Below are positions 25,101 to 36,779 of a stretch of 64,000 nt of DNA, piece after piece. The position numbers were made by a program, and so were the translations under genes. Location: assembly GCA_015680905.1 (NCBI GenBank), contig CM027378.1, positions 103,933,501-103,997,500 on the forward strand, read 5' to 3'. Position 1 is the stretch's first letter, and every line of letters begins with the position of its first letter. The stretch is from Coptis chinensis. Lineage: Eukaryota; Streptophyta; Magnoliopsida; Ranunculales; Ranunculaceae. A model generated the notes under the pieces. It saw nothing but the letters and a program-made list of their open reading frames with translations. It did no database searches and was not told where the DNA came from.

Positions 25101-26941
25101 TTTTGGTACTTTTTCACTTATCAAGTTCTCCTCACTTTGAGGAACAAGAATTACAAGACCGAAGAATAAACTAATAAGTTGTTGAAGCTCACCAGAGGAA
25201 GTCTCTTTAGATTTAGAAAGAATGAATCAATGTAATATTTTTGATGTCCCAGCCTGACATTCTCTGCATGAGTCTCGTGTTTAAGGCTAGAATGATTCCC
25301 ACAAGCTTTCTCCAACCATTTGGCTCCTAACCTTATGATTCGATCTTCCGAATCTACAGCAGCCATAAGCTTAGGCCCGCTAGACAAATTTCTCAGTAAT
25401 GGAGCATTTGTCGAAGTGGCGATTACATACCCCTCTTGAGTAGTCAGGTACATATATCCACTGTGGAATTCTACCAGTTCCTTCATCAGCTGACCTACAC
25501 TATATAGTGCTGTAGTAACACCTACAACTGCTACTATACTTCCATTGGGAGAGTCCTTGACAGGCAATGCCGCAGATAATGATGGCGAATCTGTAAATTT
25601 GCTTACTTTCACATGCCAAGAAGCCGCACCATCTGGTACTTCTGATATTCCTGCAATGTTGATTAGATCATCTGGTGGGATTGGTTTGGGATTTCCTCTA
25701 GTCTCACCAGTTATAGGATCAAGTGATTCACGATACCAAACTGCAGAGTTATGATGTTGCTGGCCCCAACCTTGATCTGATAATACTGAAGAGTTTACAA
25801 GTTCAGAGTAGATGTAGAACGTATAGTTACTCCTGTGGTCTCTATGGAAAGCTTGGACAACACCATTTTTGTATCTAATGGTTATAGCATTGAGAGCCCT
25901 TCGACTTGCAAAGAGGGCCCATGTCACATTCCTCATCACTTCATAACACTGCAAAATGTGAACATACCACAATTCTCTTCAATAAATGAATGCTAGGAAT
26001 ACATGATTTAGAAAAGTGTTCATGAGACTCTAGCCAAAAAAATAAAATAAAATAATTAATGAAACGAACAAACAAACGAAAGAAAGAAAGAATGGTAAAA
26101 TGTATCATGGATCAAGATCCACCTCGAGGTGTGCTGCTTGCATCACTGGACTATCATACTGTCTGATAACAAATTCAGAGAGCTTGACCTGAGCCTGTGT
26201 TATTTCCACAGTGGAGTTCAATATATTCCACATCCTCAATATGGGACGCTGTAGAAGTTCGTAACGAAGGCCATACGCTAAGGTGTTTATTGATTTCGTT
26301 GTGTAGGATTTGGTGAAGTGCCACGTCAGTACGGTTAGCATCCCAATTAAAATCGCAAGCATGACCTGCATTAAAATCAAAATCAACAGACTTGTAGAAC
26401 CACAAATATCACAGGCTCAGTTATTAAAATTAGAAGCAGAATATTATATTCTCTCTTAACAACAAAACATCTGGCATCTCGAACTACTAGTAGACGGGAC
26501 GAGTGCAATTTATTTAAGACTTATATGAATTGGTAAACCTTTCAGAACCAGATGATTCAGAGGAATGAAAGAGCTTAACTTGGTTAAAAATACATAACAA
26601 GCGACGGTGCAACTGATGACCACATTGCTGATAAAATTTCTAAACGTGCATAAAAACCAATCTACCAAATACATAACCAAAGAAATCCAACTCACCATTA
26701 TAGCAAGACGAGCAACAAATACACTGTAATACGACGAAAGACAATTTGTATTTGCATATGAAAATTCCTCTTCTTTCACCTCCTTGTGGAACATTCTTCG
26801 TCGGCCCCTTGGAATTGTATTCTCATTCATAGAGAGAGAAAAACAACATAATCTATCTGAACACCTTCTTCCCTGTGACCCCATCTTCGCCACGGGAGAT
26901 TGGAAACTCACTGAAGAAGATTTCTCGACTATTTCCGCCAT
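19139..26941 (-). CDS. AHK1: Hybrid histidine kinase, AHK1-type osmosensor
   Basis: Thirteen minus-strand exons: 26941-26696, 26365-26123, 25948-25193, 24696-24449, 24061-23902, 23393-23267, 23145-23056, 22344-22150, 22063-21994, 21587-21545, 21157-21017, 20614-19457 and 19354-19139. All borders are GT-AG, phases agree, and the product is 1230 residues. Order: membrane segment 1 (about 73-98), extracytoplasmic sensor (about 100-430), membrane segment 2 (about 436-460), dimerisation/phospho-acceptor helix with FLANMSHELRTP (His about 499), N box ANLISNSLKFT (about 613-623), G1 box DTGCG (about 685-689), F box FESFEQADPS, G2 box GGTGLGL, a diverged receiver-like segment (about 770-930), then a full receiver with LLAED, phospho-Asp in LILMDCQ (about 1157), Thr about 1189 and Lys about 1211 (TKP). 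AHK1 acts at the plasma membrane in osmotic/drought signalling through phosphotransfer proteins to response regulators. Exon sequence closely matches Arabidopsis AHK1 rather than the cytokinin receptors. Start choice: first ATG of an open first exon; the extreme N-terminus is the least certain part. Confidence 0.96.
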
Positions 26942-28560
26942 ACAAGTATTAGTAAGTATAGTAGTAGTAGTACTACAAGAGAAGTCTGCAGTAATAGACT
27001 AATAGTAGTACTAAAAGAGAAGATAAGATATGAAAAGATTGTTTATACTAAATGTTGTGTCACTGCCCATCTCCTCTTTTAAGTTTAAGACAAAGTTTTC
27101 AATTTTCAAAAGTGAAGATTTAAGGATCCTTCTCATCGACAACTCCATATCTTCCCTCCCTTTTTCAAGATTACTTGTGCAGATTTGGACCGTTGGAGTG
27201 GAATATCGAATTTTTTTAAAAGTGAGAGAAGTTGAAGTTACAGAAATAGCCTTTAGCTAGGACCCAAAGACTTGTTTGATTTAATCAGCTTTTAGAGGGT
27301 GTTTTCAACTTTTTACAGTGTGTGATTGATAAGGCCATAAGGGGATCGGGATCGTCCCACTCAGGAGACGTGCTACAAATTCTGATTCCAATTTTTCAAA
27401 GAATCTTTGATATTTTGATCAACTCAATTGGTTAGTAGAAAAAATCAATCTTCATGGCAAACATCATATCTCATGGTGATGCGCGTATTAGCGGTCTGAG
27501 TTAGTCCCAAACTCAACTAAATATTAACAAGTCCAATGAGCTATAGTGGAAATAACAAAGTTGCACCCTACTTCCAAATATTGGTGCAATGTCTAAAAGT
27601 CTTCATTTGTGATCGAAACGTAGAGATCAGTACATGAGCTGATCCTTTCAAAGATAATGGAGATGTTTGGTGAAATCACTAGCAAGTCGAAAGTTTGCAT
27701 GCGTGGTTCATTTTTTCTTTAGATTTAATTAATCACTACAACATAGACTCTGGGACTCCACCTCATTTTTCCATAATCTTATGGCGTAAGGCAGCTCAAA
27801 TTTCTCACATCATTCCACTATGGATGAAGCAATCTTAGAAAAATAATCAACTTGCGGTACTTACCCATATACTCAATAATTATAATAGCAGTTAGCCAGT
27901 TAGGTCGGTGTGTTTGTCCTATCAAGTGTAACTATGAAACATCAGTCACTCTCTCCCTTCGAGAAAAAGACATTAAAACCTACTAAATCTCCCTTTGAAA
28001 AACTTCTTGCGTCTAGCTGCGTAGGCTATCAGTTGCGCTTCTAGAGGATTATTTAGCTTTAAGAAGGCTATATCGTCACAGTCGGCAACCTAGGCTAAGA
28101 TAATCATCTGATGTTACTTTTTTTTGGTAACTAATCATCTGATGTTACTTGTTAGTAAGGAAACATTACAAACCAAGTTACCTAGATTCATCATAAATTC
28201 TTAGACATCAATCATTCGACTTGACTTTTGGACTAAAAGACTGGTTGACAATTTCTCATTGAGTTTTGACTCATTATCGATAGGATTGTCCAAAACTCCA
28301 AATGACCAAATTATCGAAACAGTTGTTTTGATATTCCCGACGTCTAATCAGATGGTTGATAAATAATAAAGGGTTAAATATGCATAAAGCCATAAAACTA
28401 CTAAAACCTGGAATGGCATATTGGAAATTCTTCACTATTTGAGACTGGTCCGGTCTTCTGGTGGTGACCATTTACCAACACACAAATAGGGGCTTGGTGC
28501 ATTTAAAAGAGCCCGTGATCCATGAGCAGGCTCAAGATCCAAGGGCATTGCATACTATTT
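26942..28560. other. Intergenic region upstream of AHK1
   Basis: This holds the AHK1 5' leader and promoter on the minus strand and then the approach to the SKP1-like array. A TAGTAGTAGTACTA-type trinucleotide stretch lies just upstream of the AHK1 start (26955-27012). A 17-base direct repeat AATCATCTGATGTTACT occurs near 28105 and 28132. No other gene is seen. Confidence 0.6.
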
Positions 28561-29249
28561 GTGTGCAGAAATCCTTGGGGCAACCCAATTTAATAGAAAG
28601 GAACTAAGGAATGAACTAAATATTGTGGTGTAAGCTTGAGTATTTCTTCTATATATCCAAGTTGATCTCAACTGTGTTCGACAGGAGACAGAGCTACATC
28701 ATTATTCTAACCTAACATACTTACTCCAACAATCTATAACGGGTGAAACATGCTACAAGCTTCATGAGAAACTGATAAAAGAGCCAAGGGCATGTGCAAT
28801 GGAACAACATTTAACATCTAGTCAAGTAACATGTCCGAAAACTCCACACAAGAATATAGCACAGGAGTTATCGCTGGACCAAAATGATGTCAGTAAACAC
28901 CTAAACGTCTTTTTATCAGCAACCAATGTACACACTAACTAAACTAGATAACTACAAACAGTGGGGGTGTGAGTGGAGGTGGAGAAGAGAGGGAAAGATG
29001 GTTTTATGGTGGGGAGAGAGAGAGTTGGGTTTGGTTGAGAAAAAGAAGAGAGGAGGGTGAAGGAGAAATTGCTCAAGAATGAGAACAGACATAAACCAAC
29101 CAAAATATTTTTGGGCCATATACCCCCTGTCGGCCCAAAACGTTTGCTCCGCTCACTTGATTACTGAGGATACCATTAGTAACCACCAAATTCCATGAAC
29201 GCCCAGAGCCTCCAGCCAAAAATCATCCAAGTCCAAGAGGTTCAGGCCA
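28560..29249. other. 3' flank of SKP1-like copy 1, part of the duplicated unit
   Basis: TTGTGGTGTAAGCTTGAGTATTTCTTC near 28621 is matched downstream of copy 3 (about 34252) and copy 4 (about 43463). This shows that the tandem duplication unit includes several hundred bases 3' of each gene. The purine-rich repeat at 28945-29166 has inserted between this flank and the gene. No coding sequence is seen. Confidence 0.6.
28945..29166. repeat. Single copy of the purine-rich dispersed repeat
   Basis: Starts TAGATAACTACAAACAGTGG, continues with GGAGGTGGAGAAGAGAGGG and TTGGGTTTGGTTGAGA, and ends CCGCTCACTTGATTACTG. It shares these blocks in the same order with 18401-18893. It lies about 85 bp beyond the stop codon of SKP1-like copy 1 and may form part of its 3' UTR or downstream region. 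Confidence 0.65.
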
Positions 29250-30794
29250 TCATTCAAAGGCCCAAGTGTTCTGACTCCTAATTTCCTCATCCTCCTCTGG
29301 AGTGAAACCACTTGTTATTCTGAATGTTTTGCGGATTTCGTCGACCGATTTTCCCTTGATCATGCTAACCACATTGTCATATATTGCATCAAGCAAGCAC
29401 CTGATGTTCAGATAATTTGCAGCCTGCAGAAAATAGAGCAAATAATCAACCCAAGCTACCATATTACTAAATAAACCAAGGCGAGATGATAGAGGAAACA
29501 TTCGACACGAATCCCTTGATCGGGTACTTCAATTTACAGCTTACACCTTAGGAGATTTAAAGCTTATCCACATATTTATGCAAGTTTCAGATAGTCATAT
29601 CCACCCTACGTCAGTACCAAATATGAAGAGTGAAATCTTTCAAGATGGATAATATCATAATACAATCTCGATTGAAATGGTTGTAGAATTGCAGAACATC
29701 AAAACGGCATAAAGCCAATCAGTTCTGAATGATGGAGTTCTCTAGTTGATATCCTTGGCATCCACATTGTGCCATGTTGGAATTAGCATACAAAAAGATT
29801 AGGCGGGGGAGGGATCAATCAGTCAGATGAAATAGAACCAGAAAAAAGATGAGCAGATATTTACCGACCGCCTACACAAATTATAGATGCTGTGCACTTG
29901 TGCTCACGAGCTCAAATAATCTGCCTCTCACCAAGATAGTATCATTTAGTGAGATCACATACATAATCCCACAATTACTCACCTTCTGCTACTTAAGTAA
30001 CAAATTCACCCTTAATGCCTACTAGATTTTATCAAAATCATCCTCTGGAGTTCCCAATAAATAGGCTCATCCCTACTAGTACCACAAACGCAAAAATGTG
30101 CACCCCATCAAATGAGTCCTATACTCTCGGGCCATACTACAACACCAACTTTTACCACAAAAGTATGACATTGAAGACAAGACAAGCTAGTCGTATCACG
30201 TATGTTCAAGCTCATCTCGTTATCTAAGATTCTAAGTAAGCCCTAAAATCTGTTCAGACAGACTCTAATATTCTTACAACACAAAAAGATTCGGCTAGTT
30301 TACCCCACCTCCACCACGGATTGGAAACAAACAGTGATAATAATAACAATTCGAAAAAAAAAACCTTAGAAAACCAACAGAGAAGAAAAAGAAAGCCTTA
30401 CCAAAAGAAGACTACCCAAATCCATAATATCCATAACAAGAAACTCCTTATCCCATTCCTTAAGCTCATCATCACCACCAGAAGAAGACCCAACCTTTGG
30501 TTTACGACACGAAACATGCTTCTCACAAAACTTTACAATCATCTCAAGGTTCTTGCTGTCTACATTGGGTAGATGAATTTTTCCATCATCATCCTCATTA
30601 GACCTATCTTCAATCCAATGCTTAATAGCTTGTGATTCAAGAGCAACATCTTCTTCAACTTCAAAAGATTTCCCATCAGAACTAACCAAAGTAACCATCT
30701 TCTTCGTTGTTGTGATTGATGGGTTGAACGAATCGATCAAGTTGTTGACCGACTCAAATTCATCGGGTGCAATACTCGAGGTACTTGCAGACAT
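29250..30794 (-). CDS. SKP1-like protein (ASK family), array copy 1
   Basis: Two exons, 30794-30402 and 29423-29250, with a GTAAGG donor and a CTGCAG acceptor, encode 188 residues. After an unusual N-terminal extension of about 33 residues ([20 protein letters not shown]...), the Skp1 POZ fold begins at [16 protein letters not shown]. The second exon starts AANYLNI, in the Skp1 dimerisation/F-box-binding domain, and ends [18 protein letters not shown], the near-canonical C-terminus. SKP1 proteins bridge CUL1 to F-box proteins in SCF ubiquitin ligases in nucleus and cytosol. The extension and the KHWIED core (ASK1 has KHMIED) mark it as a diverged ASK, not the housekeeping ASK1/2 type. All family landmarks needed for F-box contact remain. 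It is co-oriented with copies 2-4. Confidence 0.93.
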
Positions 30795-31335
30795 TGTGTT
30801 GTCCGTCCGTCCGTCAGAAAACCGACATGATAAAACCAGTACTATATGGGCCTAAGGCATTAAATTGTGTTGAGCCCAAGGCCGATCTGTCACATTGTCA
30901 GAATGGACTGTAAAGTGTAAACTGATCGAGCGATCTCTGTGCTCTACGATTGTACAGCTTAGCTTTTGTAGTTTTTTTTTATTTTTTTTTTTTTGAAAGT
31001 CTGTTTTTAACTTTTTGATGCTGGCGAGGTTCGAGCCCTACACCGAACTCCAAATCTCTGATATCATCACCCAAAAATTTTACCAACTTTGCTAGTCCCT
31101 GCTTAACTTTTGTAGTTGTTTACGAGGTAATGTCTACATCAATATTTTTGTAATACTAGCTCATATAGTCCTTAATTATAACTTTATAAGTCAATCTCTG
31201 GATCAACTTACATCGGAGATATATTATTGCATTACATAATACTTCTGAAAGAGATTTTTTTAAGTCGTAAAACAACACGATATATTTCTCCTCATAACAA
31301 CCAGTGTTAACCTAAGGATTTTTTTTAGTATTTTT

Positions 31336-31430
31336 CTAGTATTACCCCTTTTCCTAACTAGATGAGCCAATTTGTTTTTTGTACCCCCTAATAATATCTA
31401 GGGGGAAAATCCTAATATCTAGTTAACCCC
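31336..31430. mobile_element. Truncated relative of the 12825-12983 MITE
   Basis: TAGTATTACCCC, CTAACTAGATGAGCCAATTTG and GTTTTTTGTA occur in the same order as in the left half of the MITE at 12825-12983, and the right side ends CTAATATCTAGTTAACCCC. The termini are degraded and no target duplication is visible. It lies between SKP1-like copies 1 and 2. Confidence 0.5.
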
Positions 31431-31775
31431 TTAACCTAATGACTTTAGTAGGGTATCTGCTATAAGCCTATAAGCTAACTTTGTTATAACCTATATGTAT
31501 GCGGAAATTCTTGTAAAGATATAGGTCTACAAGGACACAAGCTGCTCTAATCTAACATGCCTTACTGTTAGATTAGCTAAAAATCTTGAACAGAAATGGA
31601 TAAAAGAGCTAAAGACATGTTAATGGGGTCTGCAACAAATAAAATATGCACCAACTAAACTACTGACAGTAGTACTATTAGATATATACGATACAAGTGT
31701 CTCCAAAACTTCAAATACTATTGAACGCTCCAGAAACTCCAGCCACAGGCCAAAATCTAAGCGTTTTAGGTCATA

Positions 31776-33096
31776 TCATTCACTAGCCCAAGGGTCTATT
31801 ATCGAGTCATTTTCTATATTAAATTTCTTGCGAATCTGCTCTGGTGACCTTCCATGGATTGTGTCAGCCACCTTCTGGATTGCTAAATCAAGCAAGCTCT
31901 TGATGTTCAGATAATCTGCAGCCTGCAGAAAAATAGAGCAAAACGATCAACCCAAGCTACCATATTACTACCAAAAGTAAGGGGAGAAGAACATTATAGG
32001 TATATAGGGAGCATTCAGTAAGAGTCCCTTGATCAGGCACATAAATTCACAGTTTACTATTTATGCAAGTTTCAGATATGACTATCTACCGTACCAATTA
32101 TCTAAAGCAGAATTCAGTAACACAGATTCCTAATTCACTTCATCTATTTTCTTATGAAAAGAACCTTAGAATTGCAGAATATCGAGAAGACGTTAAAACC
32201 CATCAGTCTCTAAAGTCGATATCTTCACAAGGAATGAAATAGAACAGTAAGAATATAAGATGCAAATAGTTATTAATAACTGTTGCACACATAAGCGCTA
32301 ATAATCTGCGCCTGGCCTAATTGTCAAACACTCATCAGATAATCAAAAAACATACAAATAAAAATGTAGTTTTTGTGTGTGGCCAGTAAGTCAAGGCAGC
32401 AAGTTCTCGACAATTATGATGGATATGAGACTGCTCTTAAAATGGTTAACTACAATGATTACTTGCTGATCGATCAAATGAGATATAGTAAATGGTTCGC
32501 TCCTACTAACCAAGTTGAGACGTTTTCCATGTCACATTATTTATTGAATGAGTCCCGAGGAGATAGCAGTGGTTAAAACGGAGGGAATAGATGTTAGAAC
32601 TCCGAACTTCAAAGGAAGAAACCCAAGATAAAAATTCATGAAGAGAGAAAGCGTTTACCATAAGGATATCATACAAAGTATTGGTATCGACACTAATGAA
32701 GTGTTCGTCCCATTCTTTAAGCGCTTCCTCACCGTTAGAAGAAGAAGAAGAAGCAGCAGCAGCACTTATACTTTTACGACTAGAAACATGCTTCTCGCAA
32801 TACTTGATAATCAACTCAAGGGTGTCACTGTGTACATTGAATAAAAGATATTCTCTATCATCAACAGCCTTGTCTTCAAACCCATCTTTGATAACCTGAG
32901 ATTCAAGAGCAACTTCTTCTTCCACTTCAAAATCATACCCGTCAGAGCTAACCAATGTAACAGTTTTTTTTGGTGGTTCGATTGATGGGTTGAACGAATC
33001 TATCAAGTTTTGTATCGGTTCGGATTCGTTAGGAGGAATGGGTTTCTCTTGATCGTGACCATCAGAGTCAATGTTCATCGATGAGGTTTCGACCAT
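31776..33096 (-). CDS. SKP1-like protein, array copy 2, divergent C-terminus
   Basis: Exons 33096-32659 and 31922-31776 (GTAAAC donor, CTGCAG acceptor) give 194 residues. The N-terminal extension is longest here ([20 protein letters not shown]...), followed by [21 protein letters not shown] serine/alanine-rich insert (residues about 117-130) precedes [11 protein letters not shown]. Exon 2 begins [14 protein letters not shown], continues [19 protein letters not shown], and then stops after SIIDPWASE. The [13 protein letters not shown] stretch that normally precedes the terminal WAFE is missing, shortening the tail by about 10 residues. In known Skp1 structures the last helices touch the F-box, so partner choice may be altered or lost. 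The frame is otherwise open, with intact splice sites. A functional but specialised copy or an early pseudogene are both possible. Confidence 0.88.
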
Positions 33097-33316
33097 TTTT
33101 TCTTTTGTTTATTTCATGGGTTCAAGGGAGGAGAGGGTTTAAGCTTTAAGGGGTGTGACAGACTGACACCTGTCCGTCCCTATACTGGAAATTACAAAAT
33201 CTAGACTCATGAATGTTCGACATTTCGAGTCGGGTTGATCTTTAAACAATTGGGGATGATCTTTGACCAATTCAAAGTACTAGCACCCCTCCATTAAATA
33301 TACAAAAAACACTAAC

Positions 33317-33812
33317 GGCAAACAACTGTCGCGGGATCGCACAATCTATTGGGTTTTCGCAAGATCTCATATCTCACAGAAAGTGGTTGTCGTGGGTCTT
33401 TTTTTTTTTAAATATTTTTTAATAGCCACCGTAAAAAAAGTTAGTTACCGCAAGATAATTTTGTTTACTAAAAATAAAGTCTTTGCTCGTGTTAATTATT
33501 AAAACTCTTCTTCATTAATTTGATCACAAAAATTTCTTATAACATATGAAAATATTTGCCGCGAGATAGTAAAATTATGGCTCGATTGTATATTTTTTTT
33601 GTCATGGTTTTGGTATTGTTCTTGGAGTTTATAAAGAAACTTTAAAGAAGAAAATGAGATATCCATATGTCATGTGTGTTCAATACACAAAATTTGAAGT
33701 GAAAAAAAAATAAAAAAAAAAAAATATGTCGCGGCAACTGCCTGCTGTGGGATATGGAATCTCGCGGCAATCCGATGCTGTAGATTGTGCGATCTCGCGG
33801 CAACTGCCTGCC
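33317..33812. mobile_element. Inverted-repeat element (MITE-like) between SKP1-like copies
   Basis: The left arm GGCAAACAACTGTCGCGGGA followed by TCGCACAATCTA matches, as a reverse complement, the right arm GGCAGGCAGTTGCCGCGAGA followed by TCGCACAATCTA. The 13-base GATCGCACAATCTA core is exact. Other GTCGCGGCAACTGCCTGC-like words recur near 33727 and 33795, so the right side has subterminal repeats. The interior is AT-rich and non-coding. No clear target duplication, so ends are approximate. Confidence 0.65.
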
Positions 33813-33829
33813 ATAGAACTATGGACATG

Positions 33830-34860
33830 GAGAGTCTAAAAAGACATATAAATAATAACCATTATTATTTTACTTATTGTCAAAAGAATGCTTATGGGGG
33901 TGCCAATACCGCACCCCCAAATAAAAAGTCCAAAAGATCTCCATAAAGTGATCTCTAGTATTATTTGTTCAAGTATTTCGTTTTTTGGTTCCAAACTTGA
34001 ATGCATCGTCTAAAATTGGAGTTTTCGGGTGACCCGTGGTCATCTGGATCGATATCATGTCATATGAAGGAACGATGTCACCAGCTTACTTGAGGTCTCA
34101 ATTCTCACGTTATAAATGTCCAAACTTATGCACACTGACCAGCCTCGAATGGGGTTCCATACAGGATACCCGGCTGCATGAGGTAGAATTGCCCTAATTT
34201 ACGCGAAAACACTTATAAAAAGCGACCACTCTAATAAAAATGAACTGGTTATTGTGGTGTAAAGCCCGAGTGTTTCTTCCCTATTGAAATAGGTCTCAAG
34301 ACTTGACTGTTTCAACAAGGATGGCTACAACGTGACTCTAAGCTAACATACATGCCTTGGTTACTCTCAAAATCAATGACAGCCTAGGCACACTAAAACA
34401 TCTGGCAGAGAAGGAAAAAACAATACAAAAGAGCCAACGCCTACCAAAACTAAAACTTAAAGAGACGGCAACCACATCTGGTCAACAAAACATGCACCAC
34501 ATAATTGGAGGAACTCTTAATATTTACTCCAGAAACATGTCTAAAATCCCCACAGAAAGTATATAACAAATTTACTCAAGAAACATGTCTGGAAGCCCCC
34601 CAGAAACTATATAAGAGGAGTTATATGGGGAGCAAAATGAGGTCAATTAACACCTTGATACGTGTCTTTCCATCCGCAACCAACAATAGAAGCACCATCT
34701 AAAGTACTGATGATTTGCCGAAAAAAAGAAGCTGCTAAACTAAACTACTGACAGAACCATTAAATATATATATACGGAAGTAGAAGTCTTTCCTAACCAT
34801 CAAACTTATTGGATACCCAGAGACGACAGCAAAAAGGAATCCAAATCCATGAAGTTCAGG
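33830..34860. other. Intergenic region and 3' flank of SKP1-like copy 3
   Basis: From about 34240 the sequence (GAACTGGTTATTGTGGTGTAAAGCCCGAGTGTTTC) parallels the 3' flanks of copies 1 and 4 and so belongs to the duplicated unit. A local direct repeat AGAAACATGTCT..CCCCAGAAA..TATATAA occurs at about 34530-34570 and 34578-34615. No separate gene is seen. Confidence 0.6.
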
Positions 34861-34863
34861 CCA

Positions 34864-36767
34864 TCATTCAGATTGCCAATGGTTCTCTGCCTTTTCTCTC
34901 CTAATTTCTTCTTCTTCCTCTGGAGTGAAATCATATTTCACATTAAACATCCTGGCAATCTCTTCTGGTGACTTTTTCTTGATAATGTTAGCTATCCTTT
35001 GACTTGCTAAATCAATCAAGCTCTTGATGTTCAGATAATTTGCAGCCTGCAGGAAATAGAGCGAACAATCAACCCAATTATCTATATTACTAGCAAAACT
35101 AAGGGGAGATTAAAAGAAATATAGAGAGAGCATGAAATAAGATTCCCGTGATCGGGACAGCTTACACTTCAGGATAATCACAGCTTATCTAAGTTATTTA
35201 TGAAAGCTTGAGATAGTCAAATCTATCTTACCAACAACGTAGAGCAGAAAATAGTAACATATATTTGATAATCCCCGATTTTATTTGTTTTATTGAAAGA
35301 GCCTTCAAGTTGCAGAATGTTAAGAGGCTTTAATGGCTTTTTAAAGTAAACTAGTCCAGAAAGATGGTGTTTCCTATAGGCTATTGGTGATATCTTTCTA
35401 GGCATCCACTTTTCACACACAGAAAAAGAAAGGGAAAAACATTCAACTGGGCCAATGAAATAAAACCAAAAAAGAAAAAGATGAGGTGCATACTGTTACA
35501 GACCGCAAAAACAGATTACTACAGTTGTACTCACAAGCACTAATGATCTACCTCTCACCTAATTATCATCTGCCATCAGATAATAAAAAACATACAAATT
35601 TAAGATAAGTGTTTTTCTGTGGCTAGTCTCAGGAGGTTAAGGCTCCAAGTTATCCACAATGCGATGGATATGAGATTGCCTTGCAACATAACAATTCTAT
35701 CCCCAGGGACGTTTTACAGTGGTTTTCTTTGATGATTACTTGCATATCAATCAAGACTTAGAAAATGGCTTGTTCCTAATTCCTATTACCCCAGTTGAGA
35801 GGTATATCCGTCAGATTATCTATGGATTGAGAAAGAGGATGTAGTAGTGTTTGGAACAGAGAGACCAGATGATGATGGAAGTTGTTAGAGCGGAGAGGAT
35901 AAGCGACAAATTAAGTGGTTTTTCCCATCCAGTGAGGGGTATTCTATACTTTCTGTCAAACACTCATGGAATATGACCATGCCCAAAACAACAGTATAGT
36001 TATCACTGCCCATAATATGTTATATTGGTAACTGCATAACTCCACTTCTTAAACATGTACACAAGCAAAAGAACAAGAGAAGCAAAGCAACACCGATAAT
36101 GATTATATAATAAGGCAAGCATAACTGTGCAAACGTTCCAACCAACAAACACATGTGAGGCATCAGCCATGTTTAGTACTACATTGTATGCCAAAGTCTA
36201 GTTTGGTACATTGAAATTTTCATAATCTTTTGTACGGCATAATGATAATTTTGTAATTTGTTTTCCAATACGTCGTCAAGTATTCACACAGATATATTGG
36301 CTAGTATAAAACCATATTAAACTATTAAAACCAAAAATCGATTAAGTAACCCTAGAAAATAGAATTGAAACCCTTACCGAAACGAGATGACACAAAGTAA
36401 CAAAATCCAGATTAATGAACTCCTTATCCCATTCATTAAGATTTTCAACCCCAGTCGAAGAAGAACCGACACCTTTACGACTCGCCACGTGCTTCTCAGA
36501 ATACTTAATAATAATTTCAAGGTTCTTGCAGTCTACATTAGGAAGAATAATTTTTTCATCCTCATCATCATTACACTTGTCTTCCAACCAATGCTTAATA
36601 GTATGAGACTCAAGAGCAACATCTTCTTCAACTTGGAAAGATTTCCCATCTGAGCTAACCAAAGTAACGTTTTTCTTCGTTTTGAGTGAAGGGTTGAAAG
36701 ATTCGATCAAGTTGTCGATGGACTCTGATTGGCCAGTGCCAGTGTTCTTCGATGTACTTGCAGACAT
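34864..36767 (-). CDS. SKP1-like protein, array copy 3
   Basis: Exons 36767-36378 and 35046-34864 (GTAAGG donor, CTGCAG acceptor) give 190 residues. The N-terminus [20 protein letters not shown] resembles copy 1 and is followed by [35 protein letters not shown] and a short Gly/Ser linker. Exon 2 starts [20 protein letters not shown], carries [14 protein letters not shown], and ends NHWQSE in place of the usual NQWAFE. The intron is long (1.3 kb) and includes a segment, GTCTCAGGAGGTTAAGGCTCC near 35622, that also flanks the insertion in copy 4. Role as an SCF adaptor is inferred from the family; the altered terminal residues may change F-box binding. Confidence 0.91.
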
Positions 36768-36779
36768 TGTAATTTTTTT

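Noticed and set aside
19139-26941. Cytokinin receptor (AHK2/3/4) identity for the histidine kinase
   Set aside because: Sequence around both membrane segments, the H box and the C-terminal receiver follows AHK1, and the sensor lacks recognisable CHASE-domain residues.
31020-31060. tRNA-like B-box word GGTTCGAGCCC
   Set aside because: No A box at the proper distance and no cloverleaf around it. At most the remnant of a tRNA-derived repeat.
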